This document shows positions 1 through 9,582 of a stretch of DNA of 64,000 nucleotides, piece by piece. Numbering within the stretch: the stretch's first letter is position 1; each line of letters opens with the position of its first letter. Origin of the DNA: Nitratidesulfovibrio sp. (GTDB lineage Bacteria > Desulfobacterota > Desulfovibrionia > Desulfovibrionales > Desulfovibrionaceae). Location of the stretch: assembly GCF_040373385.1 (NCBI RefSeq), contig NZ_JBDXXH010000006.1, forward strand, positions 163,213 through 227,212, in the 5' to 3' direction. The notes below the pieces were generated by a model that was not told where the DNA came from, searched no databases, and was given only the letters and a program-made list of their open reading frames with translations. A program made the position numbers and the translations under genes.

Positions 1-153
1 GGTGGCCTTCATCTTCTTCTGGGCGTCCTGCGCGGCTTCGCTCTGGGAGGCGATGGCCTGCATGTTGACGATGGCGATCTTCATGTCGGCGGCAACGGCA
101 ACGGTGGTCCAGGCAAGGACGAAGGCCGCGGCCAGGATGAGAACTCTACGCAT
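1..153 (-). CDS. skp: Skp/OmpH-family periplasmic chaperone, 5' part only
   Basis: Only the first 51 codons lie in the window; the gene runs off the left edge. The product starts MRRVLILAAAFVLAWTTVAVA, a typical Sec signal peptide with an AVAA-type cleavage site. The mature start DMKIAIVNMQAIASQSEAA matches the beginning of OmpH/Skp proteins, where the family has KIAVVDMQ followed by a long helical hairpin. Skp holds unfolded outer-membrane proteins on their way to BamA. Its position just downstream of bamA and the amidase, on the same strand, fits the usual bamA-skp-lpx order. AAAGGAG about 9 nt before the ATG supports the start. Identification rests on the short N-terminus plus context. Confidence 0.72.
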   Translation of the reverse strand, partial: MRRVLILAAAFVLAWTTVAVAADMKIAIVNMQAIASQSEAAQDAQKKMKAT

Positions 154-392
154 GCGAAGCGACTCCTTTGAAAACACCTTGGATGAGTGGCAGCCGGAAA
201 CCGGCGTAGCTTGCAATGGTATACGATGCGGCGGATGCCGATTCGCGGGATCCCCGAACGTTGCCGAACGCCGCCCGACGCCCGGCGTGCGCCGTTCTTC
301 CGGCGCCTGCCGCATGCCGCGCCAAGGGGCGCGATATGCAGGGGTTCGCGGTCAGTTATCCCCTTGTCGATGGGGCGTCAAGCGGTGCGTCA

Positions 393-2795
393 TCATTGCG
401 AAAAACGGGCAAGTTTGCGCTTGTACGAGGCCACGCCCTCGGCGATGCCGTCGGCCAGGGTGGAGAGGTACTTTTCCGAGTTCAGGCGCCGGGCCTCGTC
501 GGGGTTGGTGCAGTAGCCAAGCTCCACCAGCACCGAAGGCATGCGCGCCCCCATCAATACATAGAACGGGGCCGAGCGCACGCCGTTGTCATGGGCGGGA
601 AAACCGTCGCGCCGCAACCGCCCGAGAGACGAATCCTGCACGAAGTTGGCAACGTCGCGCGATTCCTGGGTCTTGGCGTTGAGCATGAGGTCGGTGAGGA
701 TGAATTGCAGGTCGCTGAGGCTTTTCTCGCTGACGGCGTTTTCGCGCGCGGCCACGCGGGTGGCGCTGTCCGACCGGGCCAGGTCGAGGTAGTAGGTCTC
801 GAAGCCGCAGATGCGCGGATCGGTGTTGGCGTTGACGTGCAGCGACAGGAACAGGTCGGCCTTCTTGTCGTTGGCGAAGGCCGTGCGCTTGTCCAGCGGC
901 ACGAACACGTCCCTGTCACGGGTGTAGATGACCGAAAAGCCCATGCGGCGCAGGCGCTCGCCCACCATCCTGGCCATCTTCAGGGTCAGGTTGCGCTCGA
1001 CGATGCCGTTACCCATGGCGCCGGGGTCCTTGCCGCCGTGGCCCGCGTCGATCAGCACGGTGTGCACGGTCAGGCCCAGTTGCTCCACCAGATCCTTTGG
1101 GGGGGTGGACGGCGCGGCCTTGTCCGCCTCGCGCACGGGCACGGACACGCGGGAATCGTCGGGCCGCTGGCCATCGGGCAGCGCCGCGTCGGTGGCGCCC
1201 ACCTCTATGACCACCCGATACGGGTTGCGCACGGCCTGCACCTTGTAGCGCCTGAGGGCCTTGAAATCCAGGATGACCCGGGTGTGGCCGGACGACGGCT
1301 GGTCGGAGCGCACCCGCGTCAGCAACGCCCCGGACACCTTGGCGCCGGGCTTCACCGCATCATCGGGCAGGGCGTCTGAAAAGTCGAGGTACAGGCGCGG
1401 CGGGCGGCCCGCGCCGTTGTCCGGCGCGGCATACTGGCTGCGCCACTCCGTCTCGCGCGAAAGCTCGATGGTGATGGTGGCCCGGTCATTGTCCGCCCGC
1501 CACGACACCTGACGCAACACGGCGGGCTTGCCCCCGCGCGCGGGCACGGACGTGGTGCCCGACTGCTGGCCGGAGGAAACCGGAGCGGCGGGCGTCACCG
1601 GGGCGGCGGGTGCCGCCTTGCCCGGCTGGGCGGATGCGGTGACGCGCGCGGCGGTCAGGTCCGCCAGCAGGGCGCGGGCCTCTCCGGCCATGTCGCCCTT
1701 GGGATAGCGGCGCAATTGCGTTTCCAGCAACTGGTGCGCCCCGTCGGCATCGTCCAGGCGGGTGGCCCGCAGCCGCGCGGCGCGCAGCATGCAGTCATCG
1801 GCCAGCGAGTCCTCCGGGTAGGCGGCCGCCGCTTCATTGTAGCGGGTCACCGCCGCGAGAAAATCGTCCTTGCGCCACGAGCGCGCGGCCAGTTCCTCCT
1901 GCGCCACGGCCATGCCGTAGGCGGCATTGGGCGCCTGTTCCCCTTCCGGCGCGGCATCCCGGGCGCCCTCGTACAGGGTCATCACCCGCAACCACGGTTC
2001 GCGCAGGGCCGCCCGCTTTGCGTCACCACGCAGGGCATCCAGTTCCTTGCGGGCCTCTGCATACAGCTTCGCGGCCTTGGCCGGGTCGCTGCGCGCGCCT
2101 TTCTTTGCCTTGGCGGGCGTCTTGGGAGCGGGAACGCCGTCCGAGGCGGAAGCCACCGCCACCCCGCCACCCGAAGACCGTGCGGAATCGCCCGCAATCT
2201 TGGCGCCGGGTACGTCGGCGTCCTGCTCGATACGCCCAGACCGCCCCACGGCCACCGGCGCCGCAGGAGCATCTCCGCCGGGCACGCCGGAAAGGGCCGC
2301 CAGCAGATCGCGGGCGGGGTCGGCCATATCGCCACCGGGGTAACGGGTCAGGATGGTATCCAGCAGCTTGCGGGAACCCGCGACATCGCCAAGGCGGTTG
2401 CCCCGGATGTCTGCCGCGTGCAGCAGCGCGTCGTCGGCCAGCACATGCCAGGCGTATTTGGCAGCCACCCGTTCGAAGCGGCGGGCGGCGTCCTCGAAGT
2501 CTGCCGTGCGGAACGATCGGCTGGCCAGTTCACCCATGGCCAGCGCACCATGGAACATGGCGGCGGGCACGTTGGCCCAGCGGGGATGCTGCCGGACCAC
2601 GCCGTCGAAACGGGACACCACGCGTTCCCACGGTTCGCGCAGGGCACCGCGCCGGGCGTCCCGCTTCAGGGACTCCAGCTCTTTCCTGGCGGCAGCATAC
2701 GCGGACGCGGCATCAGCGGCCTTCGCCGGTGCGGGAAGGCCGATGCAGCAAACGAGGGTGAGGGAAAGCAGAAGGAGGGCAAAAAACCTGTGCAT
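393..2795 (-). CDS. N-acetylmuramoyl-L-alanine amidase with AMIN domain and duplicated N-terminal domain
   Basis: A periplasmic zinc amidase that cuts the amide bond between MurNAc and the stem peptide. Start choice: AGGA lies 6 nt before the ATG at 2795, while the ATG 6 nt upstream directly abuts it. The 800-residue product has a signal peptide ending near PAPAKA (residue 25). Two homologous helical TPR-like units follow at about 27-160 and 235-380; both contain ARKEL, then ALREPW, then ADD and D/GDMA. A proline/alanine linker leads to an AMIN domain (about 425-540) and a C-terminal Amidase_3 domain (about 575-790). The zinc ligands expected for the family are visible: H586 in DAGHGG, E600 in GIVERN and H653 in SLHVNA. 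The catalytic Glu is probably the one in VLVELGY. It is longer than E. coli AmiC because of the doubled N-terminal unit. It lies between bamA and skp on the same strand but is separated from bamA by a terminator. Confidence 0.9.
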   Translation of the reverse strand: MHRFFALLLLSLTLVCCIGLPAPAKAADAASAYAAARKELESLKRDARRGALREPWERVVSRFDGVVRQHPRWANVPAAMFHGALAMGELASRSFRTADFEDAARRFERVAAKYAWHVLADDALLHAADIRGNRLGDVAGSRKLLDTILTRYPGGDMADPARDLLAALSGVPGGDAPAAPVAVGRSGRIEQDADVPGAKIAGDSARSSGGGVAVASASDGVPAPKTPAKAKKGARSDPAKAAKLYAEARKELDALRGDAKRAALREPWLRVMTLYEGARDAAPEGEQAPNAAYGMAVAQEELAARSWRKDDFLAAVTRYNEAAAAYPEDSLADDCMLRAARLRATRLDDADGAHQLLETQLRRYPKGDMAGEARALLADLTAARVTASAQPGKAAPAAPVTPAAPVSSGQQSGTTSVPARGGKPAVLRQVSWRADNDRATITIELSRETEWRSQYAAPDNGAGRPPRLYLDFSDALPDDAVKPGAKVSGALLTRVRSDQPSSGHTRVILDFKALRRYKVQAVRNPYRVVIEVGATDAALPDGQRPDDSRVSVPVREADKAAPSTPPKDLVEQLGLTVHTVLIDAGHGGKDPGAMGNGIVERNLTLKMARMVGERLRRMGFSVIYTRDRDVFVPLDKRTAFANDKKADLFLSLHVNANTDPRICGFETYYLDLARSDSATRVAARENAVSEKSLSDLQFILTDLMLNAKTQESRDVANFVQDSSLGRLRRDGFPAHDNGVRSAPFYVLMGARMPSVLVELGYCTNPDEARRLNSEKYLSTLADGIAEGVASYKRKLARFSQ

Positions 2796-3102
2796 GTCCA
2801 TTCCTGGGTTCCGCCGGGCGGCCACGGCGCGGTGCGGCTTGCAGCGCCACGTACGGGCTGCGGCGGCGGCAAACCCTACCGCAACCCGCGCCTCGTTGGC
2901 AACCCGTACCCGCCGGCGAGCCCGCAGGGACGGGCCTGCGGGCATATCCACGCCTTCGGGCGGCGAAATCCTTCCCGTCCGCACCGGTTCGGCCCAGCCC
3001 GGCAAAGACATCCGACCCGGCCCGGTGAAGACCACAGGCCCGGTCTGCCGAAGGCCGTGTGCCTTTGCGCGGCATGCACCCGTACGGGCACCACAGGCAC
3101 GC

Positions 3103-3130
3103 AAAAGGGGCGCGGCCTGCGCCGCGCCCC
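3103..3130 (-). terminator. Rho-independent terminator after bamA
   Basis: A perfect 10-bp GC stem (GGGGCGCGGC with its complement, loop of 4) at 3107-3130 is followed on the minus strand by TTTT. It sits in the 381-nt gap between bamA and the amidase gene (2796-3176). That gap contains no supportable gene. The amidase therefore probably has its own promoter, although I see no convincing -35/-10 pair for it. Confidence 0.7.
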
Positions 3131-3176
3131 CGTCATGCTGCGTGCCATGTCCCGCCCCGTGGGGCGGCCGCATTGG

Positions 3177-5864
3177 CTAGAAGAACTGGCCCATGGAGAA
3201 CTCGAAGCGGCCGTTGGTCTTGTCGCCTTCGCGGTTTTCGTCCAGCGGGATACCGTAGGCGAAGCGCAGGTCGCCCATGGGCGAGCGCCACCGGAATTCG
3301 AGGCCCACGGACTTCTTGATCTCGTCGTCCCAGGTGAACTTCTCGCTCGAGTCGGCGTTGAACCCAGCGTCGAAGAACGGCACCAGGGCAAGGCCAAGTT
3401 CGGGATGGAACACCCAGATGTATTCCAGGTTGGCGAAGGCCATGCGGTCGCCGCCGATGCGGTCGCCGGTGTCCTTGTCGCGCGGAGAGATGTCCTTGGA
3501 GCTGTAACCGCGGATGGAGTCGATGCCGCCGATGTAGAAGCGTTCGAACACCGGTACGTCCTCGTCGCTGGTTTCCAGCACCACGCCACCGCGCACGCGA
3601 CCGTGCAGCACGTGGTTGGGACGCCACTGGTAGTACTGTTCGGTCTGCACCGTGGGCTTGAAGAAGTTATCGTCGCCCATCAGCACCCCGCCGCCGTATT
3701 CGGTGAATATCTTGGTGATATTCCCACGGGTCGGGTTTTCCTTGCTGTCCGTGGTGTCGCGGGTGATGCGGCCATGCACGACGCTGGACACGTTGTCGCC
3801 TTCGCGATCCTTGATGATGTCAGCCGCGTCGTCCTCGATGTCGTACAGCTTGTAGAAGTCGAGTCGGTAACCCCAGCCCACGGTGGTGTATTCGCCGAGG
3901 GGATAGGCAAAGCGGACGGTGTTGCCGATGGTATTCTTGCTGAAGTCCGTGTACTCGTCGCGGATGTTGTACGCGTCGTAGCCCACCGACAGGTTGGTGT
4001 CGTTGTAGCGCGGGTTGGTGAAGGACCACTGGTACGCGGTGCGGCGCCCGGAGAACATGGCCATCAGCGAGGTCTGGTAGCCCTTGCCGAACAGGTTGCG
4101 TTCCATGATGGTGCCGGACACGCCGAACTCGTAGTAGGTGGAGTACCCGATACCGCCGATGAGCGCGCCGGTGTTCTTCTCCTTCACCTTGACCTTCAGG
4201 TCCACTTCCTCTTCGCGCTCGGTGGGCACAAGCTCCGTCCCAACGGCCTCGAAGTATTGCAGCTTGTTCAGGCGTTCCGCGCTGCGGCGCAGCTTCTGGC
4301 CCTCGAACATGTCGCCATCGGTGATGCGCAGTTCGCGCAGGATGACGTTGTCGCGGGTCTTGTCGTTGCCTTCCACCAGGGCACGGCGAATGTACACCTT
4401 CTGCCGCTTGTTCACGGTGTAGGCCACGTCCACCACGGGTTCGTCCTCGTGCTTCTTGGTACGGGGGTTCACCTCGGCGAAGGCGTAGCCGTAGTCGGCG
4501 TAGAAATCGGTGAGGGCCTTGTTGTCTTCCTGCATCACGTTGAAGCGGAAGAACCCGTCATCCTTCTTCACGTCGTCCAGCTTGACGATTTCGGCCAGGC
4601 GGGTGTCGGGCTCGATGAGGTCGCCCGCAAAGGTCACCTCGCCCAGCTTGTAGCGCGGGCCTTCCTTGATGGCGAAGGTGACGATGATGCCGTCCTCTTC
4701 GTAGTCCACCCTGGGCGCGGCCACCATGGCGTCGAGGTAGCCGTGGTTCATGCAGTAGGCGGTGACGGCGGCGGAATCGCGCTCGAGGTGTTCGTCCTTG
4801 AGCACGCCGGAACCGGTGATCCACGAGAACATGCCGCGCTCGGACAGCGCCAGCTGCTTCCTCAGGTCGTCGGCATCCAGCTTTTCAACACCTTCGAAGG
4901 CCACCTTCTTGATGTACAGCTTCTTGCCTTCCTCCACCTTCAGCACAAGGCTGGCGCCAGCCCCGCCCGCCCGCGAATCGACGCGGTGCGAAACCTTGGC
5001 CAGGTAGTAGCCTTCCTTGCGGTAGAGTTCGGTAACCTTTTGCAGGTCCTGCGCAAGCAGCTTTTCGTTGAGGACCGAACCGGTCTTGGTGCTCATGGCG
5101 GCAAGAATGTCGTCCACGTCCACCTTGTCCGAGCCCTCTACGGTAACGTTTTCGATGCGCGGCTTTTCCTGCACCGTGTAGACCAGGATCAGGCCTTCGC
5201 CGTCCTGCTCCACGTTGGCCTGCACGTCGCTGAAGTAGCCAAGGTCCCAGATGCGCTTCACTTCGCGGTTGATGGCGGCCGGGTCGACCGGATCGCCCTT
5301 GCGGGTGGTCAGGCGCATCAGCACCACGTCGGGGTCCAGCACCTTGGTGCCGCGCACCTTGACGTCGGCCAGGGTGTTGCGGCGCAGCAGGTCGGACGAG
5401 ATGCGCTCCGCCAGTTCGTCCACCGCGGGCAGGACGTTGATGAGCCCTTCCTTCTGGATGAAGAAGGGCCGCGCGGCGCGGATGCCCAGGGCGTCCACCA
5501 CGCGCACGTCGATGCTGAAGCCTTCGCCCACCTGGTTGAAGCTGCCGTACACGGCAACACCCGCGCCCGCCAGCACCGACAGGTCGCGCGCGATGGACAC
5601 GTCCAGGTTGGTCACACGCTGGTCGCGCACCAGGGCCTGGGTGTCCTGCCGGGCAATGACGGTAAGCCCGCGCGCAACAAGGCGCTGCGAGATGAGTTCC
5701 GGCAGGTCGTCGTTGAGATATTCGAGGTCCGGTCCGGCATTCACCTGGAAAGGCAGGACGATGACGGTGGTATCCCTCGGCGTCTGGGCCGGAGAGGTTG
5801 CCGCGTGTGCAAGCACAAGCAGGGCCACCGCAAGGATGCGCCCCCATCTAGCGAGTCTGGTCAT
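3177..5864 (-). CDS. bamA: Outer-membrane assembly factor BamA with an N-terminal TolB-like extension
   Basis: The central Omp85 protein that folds beta-barrels into the outer membrane. The 895-residue product has a signal peptide (to about residue 27). Five POTRA domains follow, roughly 165-235, 236-315, 316-400, 401-480 and 483-565; typical starts are LYIKKVAFEGV and VYIRRALVEGN. A 16-strand barrel follows, with IRGYSS (the family's V/IRGY/F L6 motif) and a C-terminal phenylalanine (GQFF). Unlike E. coli BamA (about 810 aa), residues 30-150 form an extra domain beginning DTTVIVLPFQVNAGPDLEYL. It resembles the alpha/beta N-terminal domain of TolB and related proteins. The start overlaps the lolD stop by 17 nt, and GGAG lies 6 nt before the ATG inside lolD, so translation is probably coupled. 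Assignment as BamA is firm; the TolB-like label is by pattern only. Confidence 0.95.
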   Translation of the reverse strand: MTRLARWGRILAVALLVLAHAATSPAQTPRDTTVIVLPFQVNAGPDLEYLNDDLPELISQRLVARGLTVIARQDTQALVRDQRVTNLDVSIARDLSVLAGAGVAVYGSFNQVGEGFSIDVRVVDALGIRAARPFFIQKEGLINVLPAVDELAERISSDLLRRNTLADVKVRGTKVLDPDVVLMRLTTRKGDPVDPAAINREVKRIWDLGYFSDVQANVEQDGEGLILVYTVQEKPRIENVTVEGSDKVDVDDILAAMSTKTGSVLNEKLLAQDLQKVTELYRKEGYYLAKVSHRVDSRAGGAGASLVLKVEEGKKLYIKKVAFEGVEKLDADDLRKQLALSERGMFSWITGSGVLKDEHLERDSAAVTAYCMNHGYLDAMVAAPRVDYEEDGIIVTFAIKEGPRYKLGEVTFAGDLIEPDTRLAEIVKLDDVKKDDGFFRFNVMQEDNKALTDFYADYGYAFAEVNPRTKKHEDEPVVDVAYTVNKRQKVYIRRALVEGNDKTRDNVILRELRITDGDMFEGQKLRRSAERLNKLQYFEAVGTELVPTEREEEVDLKVKVKEKNTGALIGGIGYSTYYEFGVSGTIMERNLFGKGYQTSLMAMFSGRRTAYQWSFTNPRYNDTNLSVGYDAYNIRDEYTDFSKNTIGNTVRFAYPLGEYTTVGWGYRLDFYKLYDIEDDAADIIKDREGDNVSSVVHGRITRDTTDSKENPTRGNITKIFTEYGGGVLMGDDNFFKPTVQTEQYYQWRPNHVLHGRVRGGVVLETSDEDVPVFERFYIGGIDSIRGYSSKDISPRDKDTGDRIGGDRMAFANLEYIWVFHPELGLALVPFFDAGFNADSSEKFTWDDEIKKSVGLEFRWRSPMGDLRFAYGIPLDENREGDKTNGRFEFSMGQFF

Positions 5865-6591
5865 ACAGCTCTCCGGCTCTGAGTTCTAGGCATCTGCCCA
5901 TGATGTCTGCCAATTCACGGTTATGGGTGACAATGACGAGGGTCATGCCCAGTTCCCGGTTGAGATCAAGCAGCAGGCGCGCCACCAGGTGGCCGGTGCG
6001 CGCGTCGAGGTTGCCCGTAGGCTCGTCGGCCAGCAGCACCTTTGGCCGCATCAGGATGGCCCGCGCGATGGCGGCGCGCTGGCGCTCGCCGCCCGACAAC
6101 GTGGTCACCCGGTGCGCGGTCCTGTCGGCCAGGCCGACCAGGGCCAGGGTGTCGCGCGCCCGTGCAAGGGCCTGTGCGCGCGGCATGCCCGCGATGATGG
6201 CCTGCATGGCCACGTTTTCCAATGTATCGAATTCCGGAAGCAGGTGATGGAACTGGAAGACGAAGCCGATCTCGCGGTTGCGAAGCCCCGCCTTCTCGTC
6301 CGGCGACATGGTTCCCATGTCCCGGCCCTGGAACAGCACCTGTCCCTGTGAGGGAGTATCAAGGGTACCCAGCAGATGCAAGAGGGTGGACTTGCCCGAG
6401 CCGGATGCTCCGACAATGGCCACCGACTCTCCCTGGCGGATGGAAAGGTCCACCCCGCGCAGGATGGTCAGCTGCTCGGCCGGTCCGTCGTACTCCTTGT
6501 CCACTCCGGCAAGGCGGTACAGCGGCTCGCCGTCGCCTTCTCCGCCCGCCCTTTGGCCAGGAGCGGTCATGTGCAAAAAATCGGTGCTCAT
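5848..6591 (-). CDS. lolD: LolD, ATPase of the lipoprotein-releasing ABC transporter
   Basis: ABC ATPase (247 aa) that powers extraction of lipoproteins from the inner membrane. Visible motifs: Walker A GASGSGKST, Q-loop region FQFHHLLPEFDTLEN, signature LSGGERQR, Walker B VLLADEPTGNLD and the H-loop VTHN. The stretch after the Q-loop (HHLLPEF, then NVAMQ) is characteristic of LolD rather than FtsE or MacB. The ATG at 6591 overlaps the lolC/E stop as ATGA, which decides the start. A second ATG at 6570 has no ribosome site either. The gene is read as part of lysS-lolC-lolD-bamA, linking lipoprotein sorting to the outer-membrane machine that needs the lipoproteins. Confidence 0.95.
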   Translation of the reverse strand: MSTDFLHMTAPGQRAGGEGDGEPLYRLAGVDKEYDGPAEQLTILRGVDLSIRQGESVAIVGASGSGKSTLLHLLGTLDTPSQGQVLFQGRDMGTMSPDEKAGLRNREIGFVFQFHHLLPEFDTLENVAMQAIIAGMPRAQALARARDTLALVGLADRTAHRVTTLSGGERQRAAIARAILMRPKVLLADEPTGNLDARTGHLVARLLLDLNRELGMTLVIVTHNRELADIMGRCLELRAGELYDQTR

Positions 6592-7856
6592 TCGTAGCGC
6601 AGCGCTTCGGCTGGTTCCAGGCTGGCAGCCTGGCGCGCCGGGTAGATGGTTGCGACGAAGCACAGCAGCATGGAGCTTGCGCCGATGGCCAGCATGTCGG
6701 GCCATTGCAGCAGCACCGGCAGGTGGTCCAGCGAATAGACGCCGTGCGGCAGCTTGATGAACTGGTAGCGCTTGAGAAGCTCCGCAACGCCCAGCCCCAG
6801 CGCATAGCCGAGGCCGGTGCCGATGGCCCCGATGACCGTGCCTTGCAGCATGAAGATGCGCCGGATCATGCCCCGCGTGGCCCCCATGGACATGAGTATG
6901 GCGATGTCGCGCGTCTTTTCCATGACCAGCATGACCAGCGTGGTGATGATCGAAAACGAGCCCACCAGCACTATCAGCACCAGAATCACGGCCATGGCCG
7001 TCTTTTCCAGCTTCAGCGCGGCGAACAGGTTGGCATTCATCTCCATCCAGTGGCGGGTATACAGCGGGTAGCCGCCCACGGCACGGGTAACCCGCTCGGC
7101 CACCGTGTCCGCCCTGTACACGTCGGTGACGGCCAACTCCACGCCCGAAACGGCACCGTCGGGCAGGCCCAGCACGTCGCGCGCGGCGTCAAGCGATACG
7201 AAGCCCAACGAGGAATCGTACTCGAACATGCCGGTGGAGAACACGCCCACCACCATGAAGGGGCGGATGCGCGGGGCGAACCCGGCGGAGGTCTTCTGCC
7301 CGGCGGGCGACAGCAGGTTCACCCGGCTGCCCACCACCACGCCCAATCGCTGGGCCAGTTCGTCGCCGATGATCACGCCGGGCGGACCGGAAAGGATGCC
7401 GCCCTCACCCGCGCCGGATGCGGACGCGCGCGGCGCAAGGTCGGCCACGCTGCCCTTGGTCATGTTGGAAAGGATGCCGAGCACGGATGGAGCGGACTGC
7501 GGGTCTATGCCGCGCAGCACCAGCCCTTTCACCCCGTGGGGGGTGGAGAGCATAACTTCGGAATAGATGAACGGCGTCGCGCCGCGCACCCCGTCCACCT
7601 GCCGGATCTTCTCGATGAGATGCGGCGCGTCGGTAAGCCCGGTGCGGTCGGCGGACATGACGATGCCGTGGGCGTTGGCGCCCAGGATCTTGTCGCGCAG
7701 GTCGGTGGTGAAGCCGTTCATGACGCCCAGCACCACGATCAGCGACGCCACCCCCAGCGCCACCCCCAGGATGGAGGTGACGGAAATGACGGAAATGAAG
7801 GTCTGCCTGCGCCGTGCGAACAGGTAGCGCAAGGCCACGAACAGTTCGAAGCTCAT
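6588..7856 (-). CDS. lolC: LolC/LolE-family lipoprotein-releasing permease
   Basis: Inner-membrane FtsX-like permease (422 aa) that works with LolD. The N-terminus MSFELFVALRYLFARRRQ followed by a first membrane helix (about 20-46, SVISVTSILGVALGVASL) is diagnostic of LolC/E. A periplasmic domain spans about 50-270. Three further helices lie near 275-300, 325-350 and 380-405, and the end PARQAASLEPAEALRYE is typical. Only one such permease is present, so it probably acts as a homodimer (LolF-like arrangement) rather than as a LolC/LolE pair; this is inference. It starts 10 nt after the lysS stop and overlaps lolD by 4 nt. Confidence 0.92.
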   Translation of the reverse strand: MSFELFVALRYLFARRRQTFISVISVTSILGVALGVASLIVVLGVMNGFTTDLRDKILGANAHGIVMSADRTGLTDAPHLIEKIRQVDGVRGATPFIYSEVMLSTPHGVKGLVLRGIDPQSAPSVLGILSNMTKGSVADLAPRASASGAGEGGILSGPPGVIIGDELAQRLGVVVGSRVNLLSPAGQKTSAGFAPRIRPFMVVGVFSTGMFEYDSSLGFVSLDAARDVLGLPDGAVSGVELAVTDVYRADTVAERVTRAVGGYPLYTRHWMEMNANLFAALKLEKTAMAVILVLIVLVGSFSIITTLVMLVMEKTRDIAILMSMGATRGMIRRIFMLQGTVIGAIGTGLGYALGLGVAELLKRYQFIKLPHGVYSLDHLPVLLQWPDMLAIGASSMLLCFVATIYPARQAASLEPAEALRYE

Positions 7857-7866
7857 GCGGCGGGGC

Positions 7867-9450
7867 CTAGCTTTCCGGCTTCAGCAGCGGGAACAGGATG
7901 ACCTCGCGAATGGACGGCGAGTCGGTCAGCAACATGACCAGACGGTCTATGCCCACGCCCTGCCCTGCGGCGGGCGGCATGCCGTATTCCAGTGCGCGCA
8001 GGTAGTCCTCGTCCATGAAATGCGCCTCGGCGTCGCCCGCTTCCTTCTCGGCCACCTGGTCCAGGAAGCGCATGCGCTGGTCCACGGGGTCGTTCAGTTC
8101 GGAAAAGGCGTTGCCCAGTTCGCGCCCGGTGATGAACAGCTCGAAGCGGTCCGTCACGTCGGGCCGCTCGTTGTTGCGGCGCGACAGCGGCGAGATGTCG
8201 GTAGGATAATGATAGATGAAGGTGGGCTGGATCAGCTTGCCTTCAACATCCAGGTCGAACAGCTTGGCCTGCAACTTGGCCATCTTTTCGCCGTCCACCA
8301 CCTTTTCGCCCCGTTCGCGGATATATTTGCGCACCGCTTCGTAATCGTTGTAGAATTCCGGCGAATGCCCGCCGATCTTCTCCAGCGAATCATGGAACGA
8401 AAGGCGCGTCCAGCGGCCGGGGGTAAGGTCCACTTCCTGGCCCTGGTAGGTCACCACGTACGAGCCGCACACCTTTTCGGCCACATGGGCGAACAGGTGC
8501 TCGGTCAGGTCCATGAGATCCTCGAAGGTGGCGTACGCCCAGTAGAATTCACACATGGTGAATTCCGGGTTGTGCCGGGTCGAGATGCCTTCGTTGCGGA
8601 AGTTGCGGTTGATCTCGAACACCTTCTCGAACCCGCCCACCAGCAGGCGCTTCAGGTACAGCTCCGGCGCGATGCGCATGTACAGCTGCATGTCCAGCGC
8701 ATTGTGGTGGGTGATGAACGGCATGGCCGTGGCGCCGCCGGGAATGGGCTGCATCATGGGGGTTTCCACCTCCATGAAGCCCTTTTCCTCCAGGAAGCGG
8801 CGGAATTCGCGCACGATCAGGGTGCGCTTGCGAAAAATCTCGCGCGTGCGCGGCGTGACGATGAGGTCCACGTAGCGCTGGCGGTAGCGGGTCTCCACGT
8901 CCTTCAGGCCATGGTACTTTTCAGGCAGGGGCCGGATGGACTTGGTGAGCAGGGTACACTGGTCGCACGACAGGGTCAGTTCGCCCGTCTTGGTGCGGAA
9001 CAGCGTGCCGGAAACGCCCACGATGTCGCCGATATCCAGCTTCTTGAAGTTGCGGTACGGGTCTTCGCCCAGCACTTCGCGCGAGGTGTAGCATTGCAGG
9101 CGGCCGCTCTTGTCCATCAGATGGAAGAAGGTCACCTTGCCGAACGAGCGCTGCGAGACGATACGCCCCGCACAGGTGAAGCGCGTGTCGACGTTTTCCA
9201 ATTCCTCGGCGGTCAGCCCCTCGTATTCGGCCGAAATGGCCGCCACGTCGTGCTGTTTCACGAAACCGTTGGGGTACAGGGCAACGCCGTCGTCCAGCAG
9301 TTCACAGGATTTGACCACCCGGTTCTTGACGACCTCGTTCAGTTCGTCGCGGGCTTCTAGGCTTTCGAGCATGGGCATGAAATATTCCGCCCGCTCGGAC
9401 TTGGTGGCAAGCTTGATCTTCTTGCGCTTTGACTGTTCCTGACTGCTCAA
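7867..9450 (-). CDS. lysS: Lysyl-tRNA synthetase, class II
   Basis: Charges tRNA-Lys. The 527-residue protein has the N-terminal OB-fold anticodon-binding domain (about 90-200: VTFFHLMDKSGRLQCY). The class II catalytic core follows, with motif 2 (FRNEGISTRHNPEFTMCEFYWAY) and motif 3 (GQGVGIDRLVMLLTDSPSIR). The start is TTG: the frame opens TTG AGC AGT, with GGAG about 7 nt upstream, and there is no nearby in-frame ATG. It is the first gene of the lysS-lolC-lolD-bamA run, 10 nt before lolC. Length and motifs are normal for the family. Confidence 0.96.
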   Translation of the reverse strand: MSSQEQSKRKKIKLATKSERAEYFMPMLESLEARDELNEVVKNRVVKSCELLDDGVALYPNGFVKQHDVAAISAEYEGLTAEELENVDTRFTCAGRIVSQRSFGKVTFFHLMDKSGRLQCYTSREVLGEDPYRNFKKLDIGDIVGVSGTLFRTKTGELTLSCDQCTLLTKSIRPLPEKYHGLKDVETRYRQRYVDLIVTPRTREIFRKRTLIVREFRRFLEEKGFMEVETPMMQPIPGGATAMPFITHHNALDMQLYMRIAPELYLKRLLVGGFEKVFEINRNFRNEGISTRHNPEFTMCEFYWAYATFEDLMDLTEHLFAHVAEKVCGSYVVTYQGQEVDLTPGRWTRLSFHDSLEKIGGHSPEFYNDYEAVRKYIRERGEKVVDGEKMAKLQAKLFDLDVEGKLIQPTFIYHYPTDISPLSRRNNERPDVTDRFELFITGRELGNAFSELNDPVDQRMRFLDQVAEKEAGDAEAHFMDEDYLRALEYGMPPAAGQGVGIDRLVMLLTDSPSIREVILFPLLKPES

Positions 9451-9582
9451 GGACGTTCTCCGTGGACCTGTTGATTCTGCCGTCTGCCGGACTGCTACGG
9501 GTATGCCAATTGAGTGCGGCAGTCAAGAAACGCCCAAGGCGCCCGTTCGTCAACAGTTTTTTCACGCTGCGCGATTTTTTGC

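Noticed and set aside
1716-5882. 1388-codon open frame on the plus strand, opposite bamA and the amidase
   Set aside because: Antisense shadow caused by high third-position GC. It lacks recognisable domains, while the opposite strand encodes complete BamA and amidase proteins.
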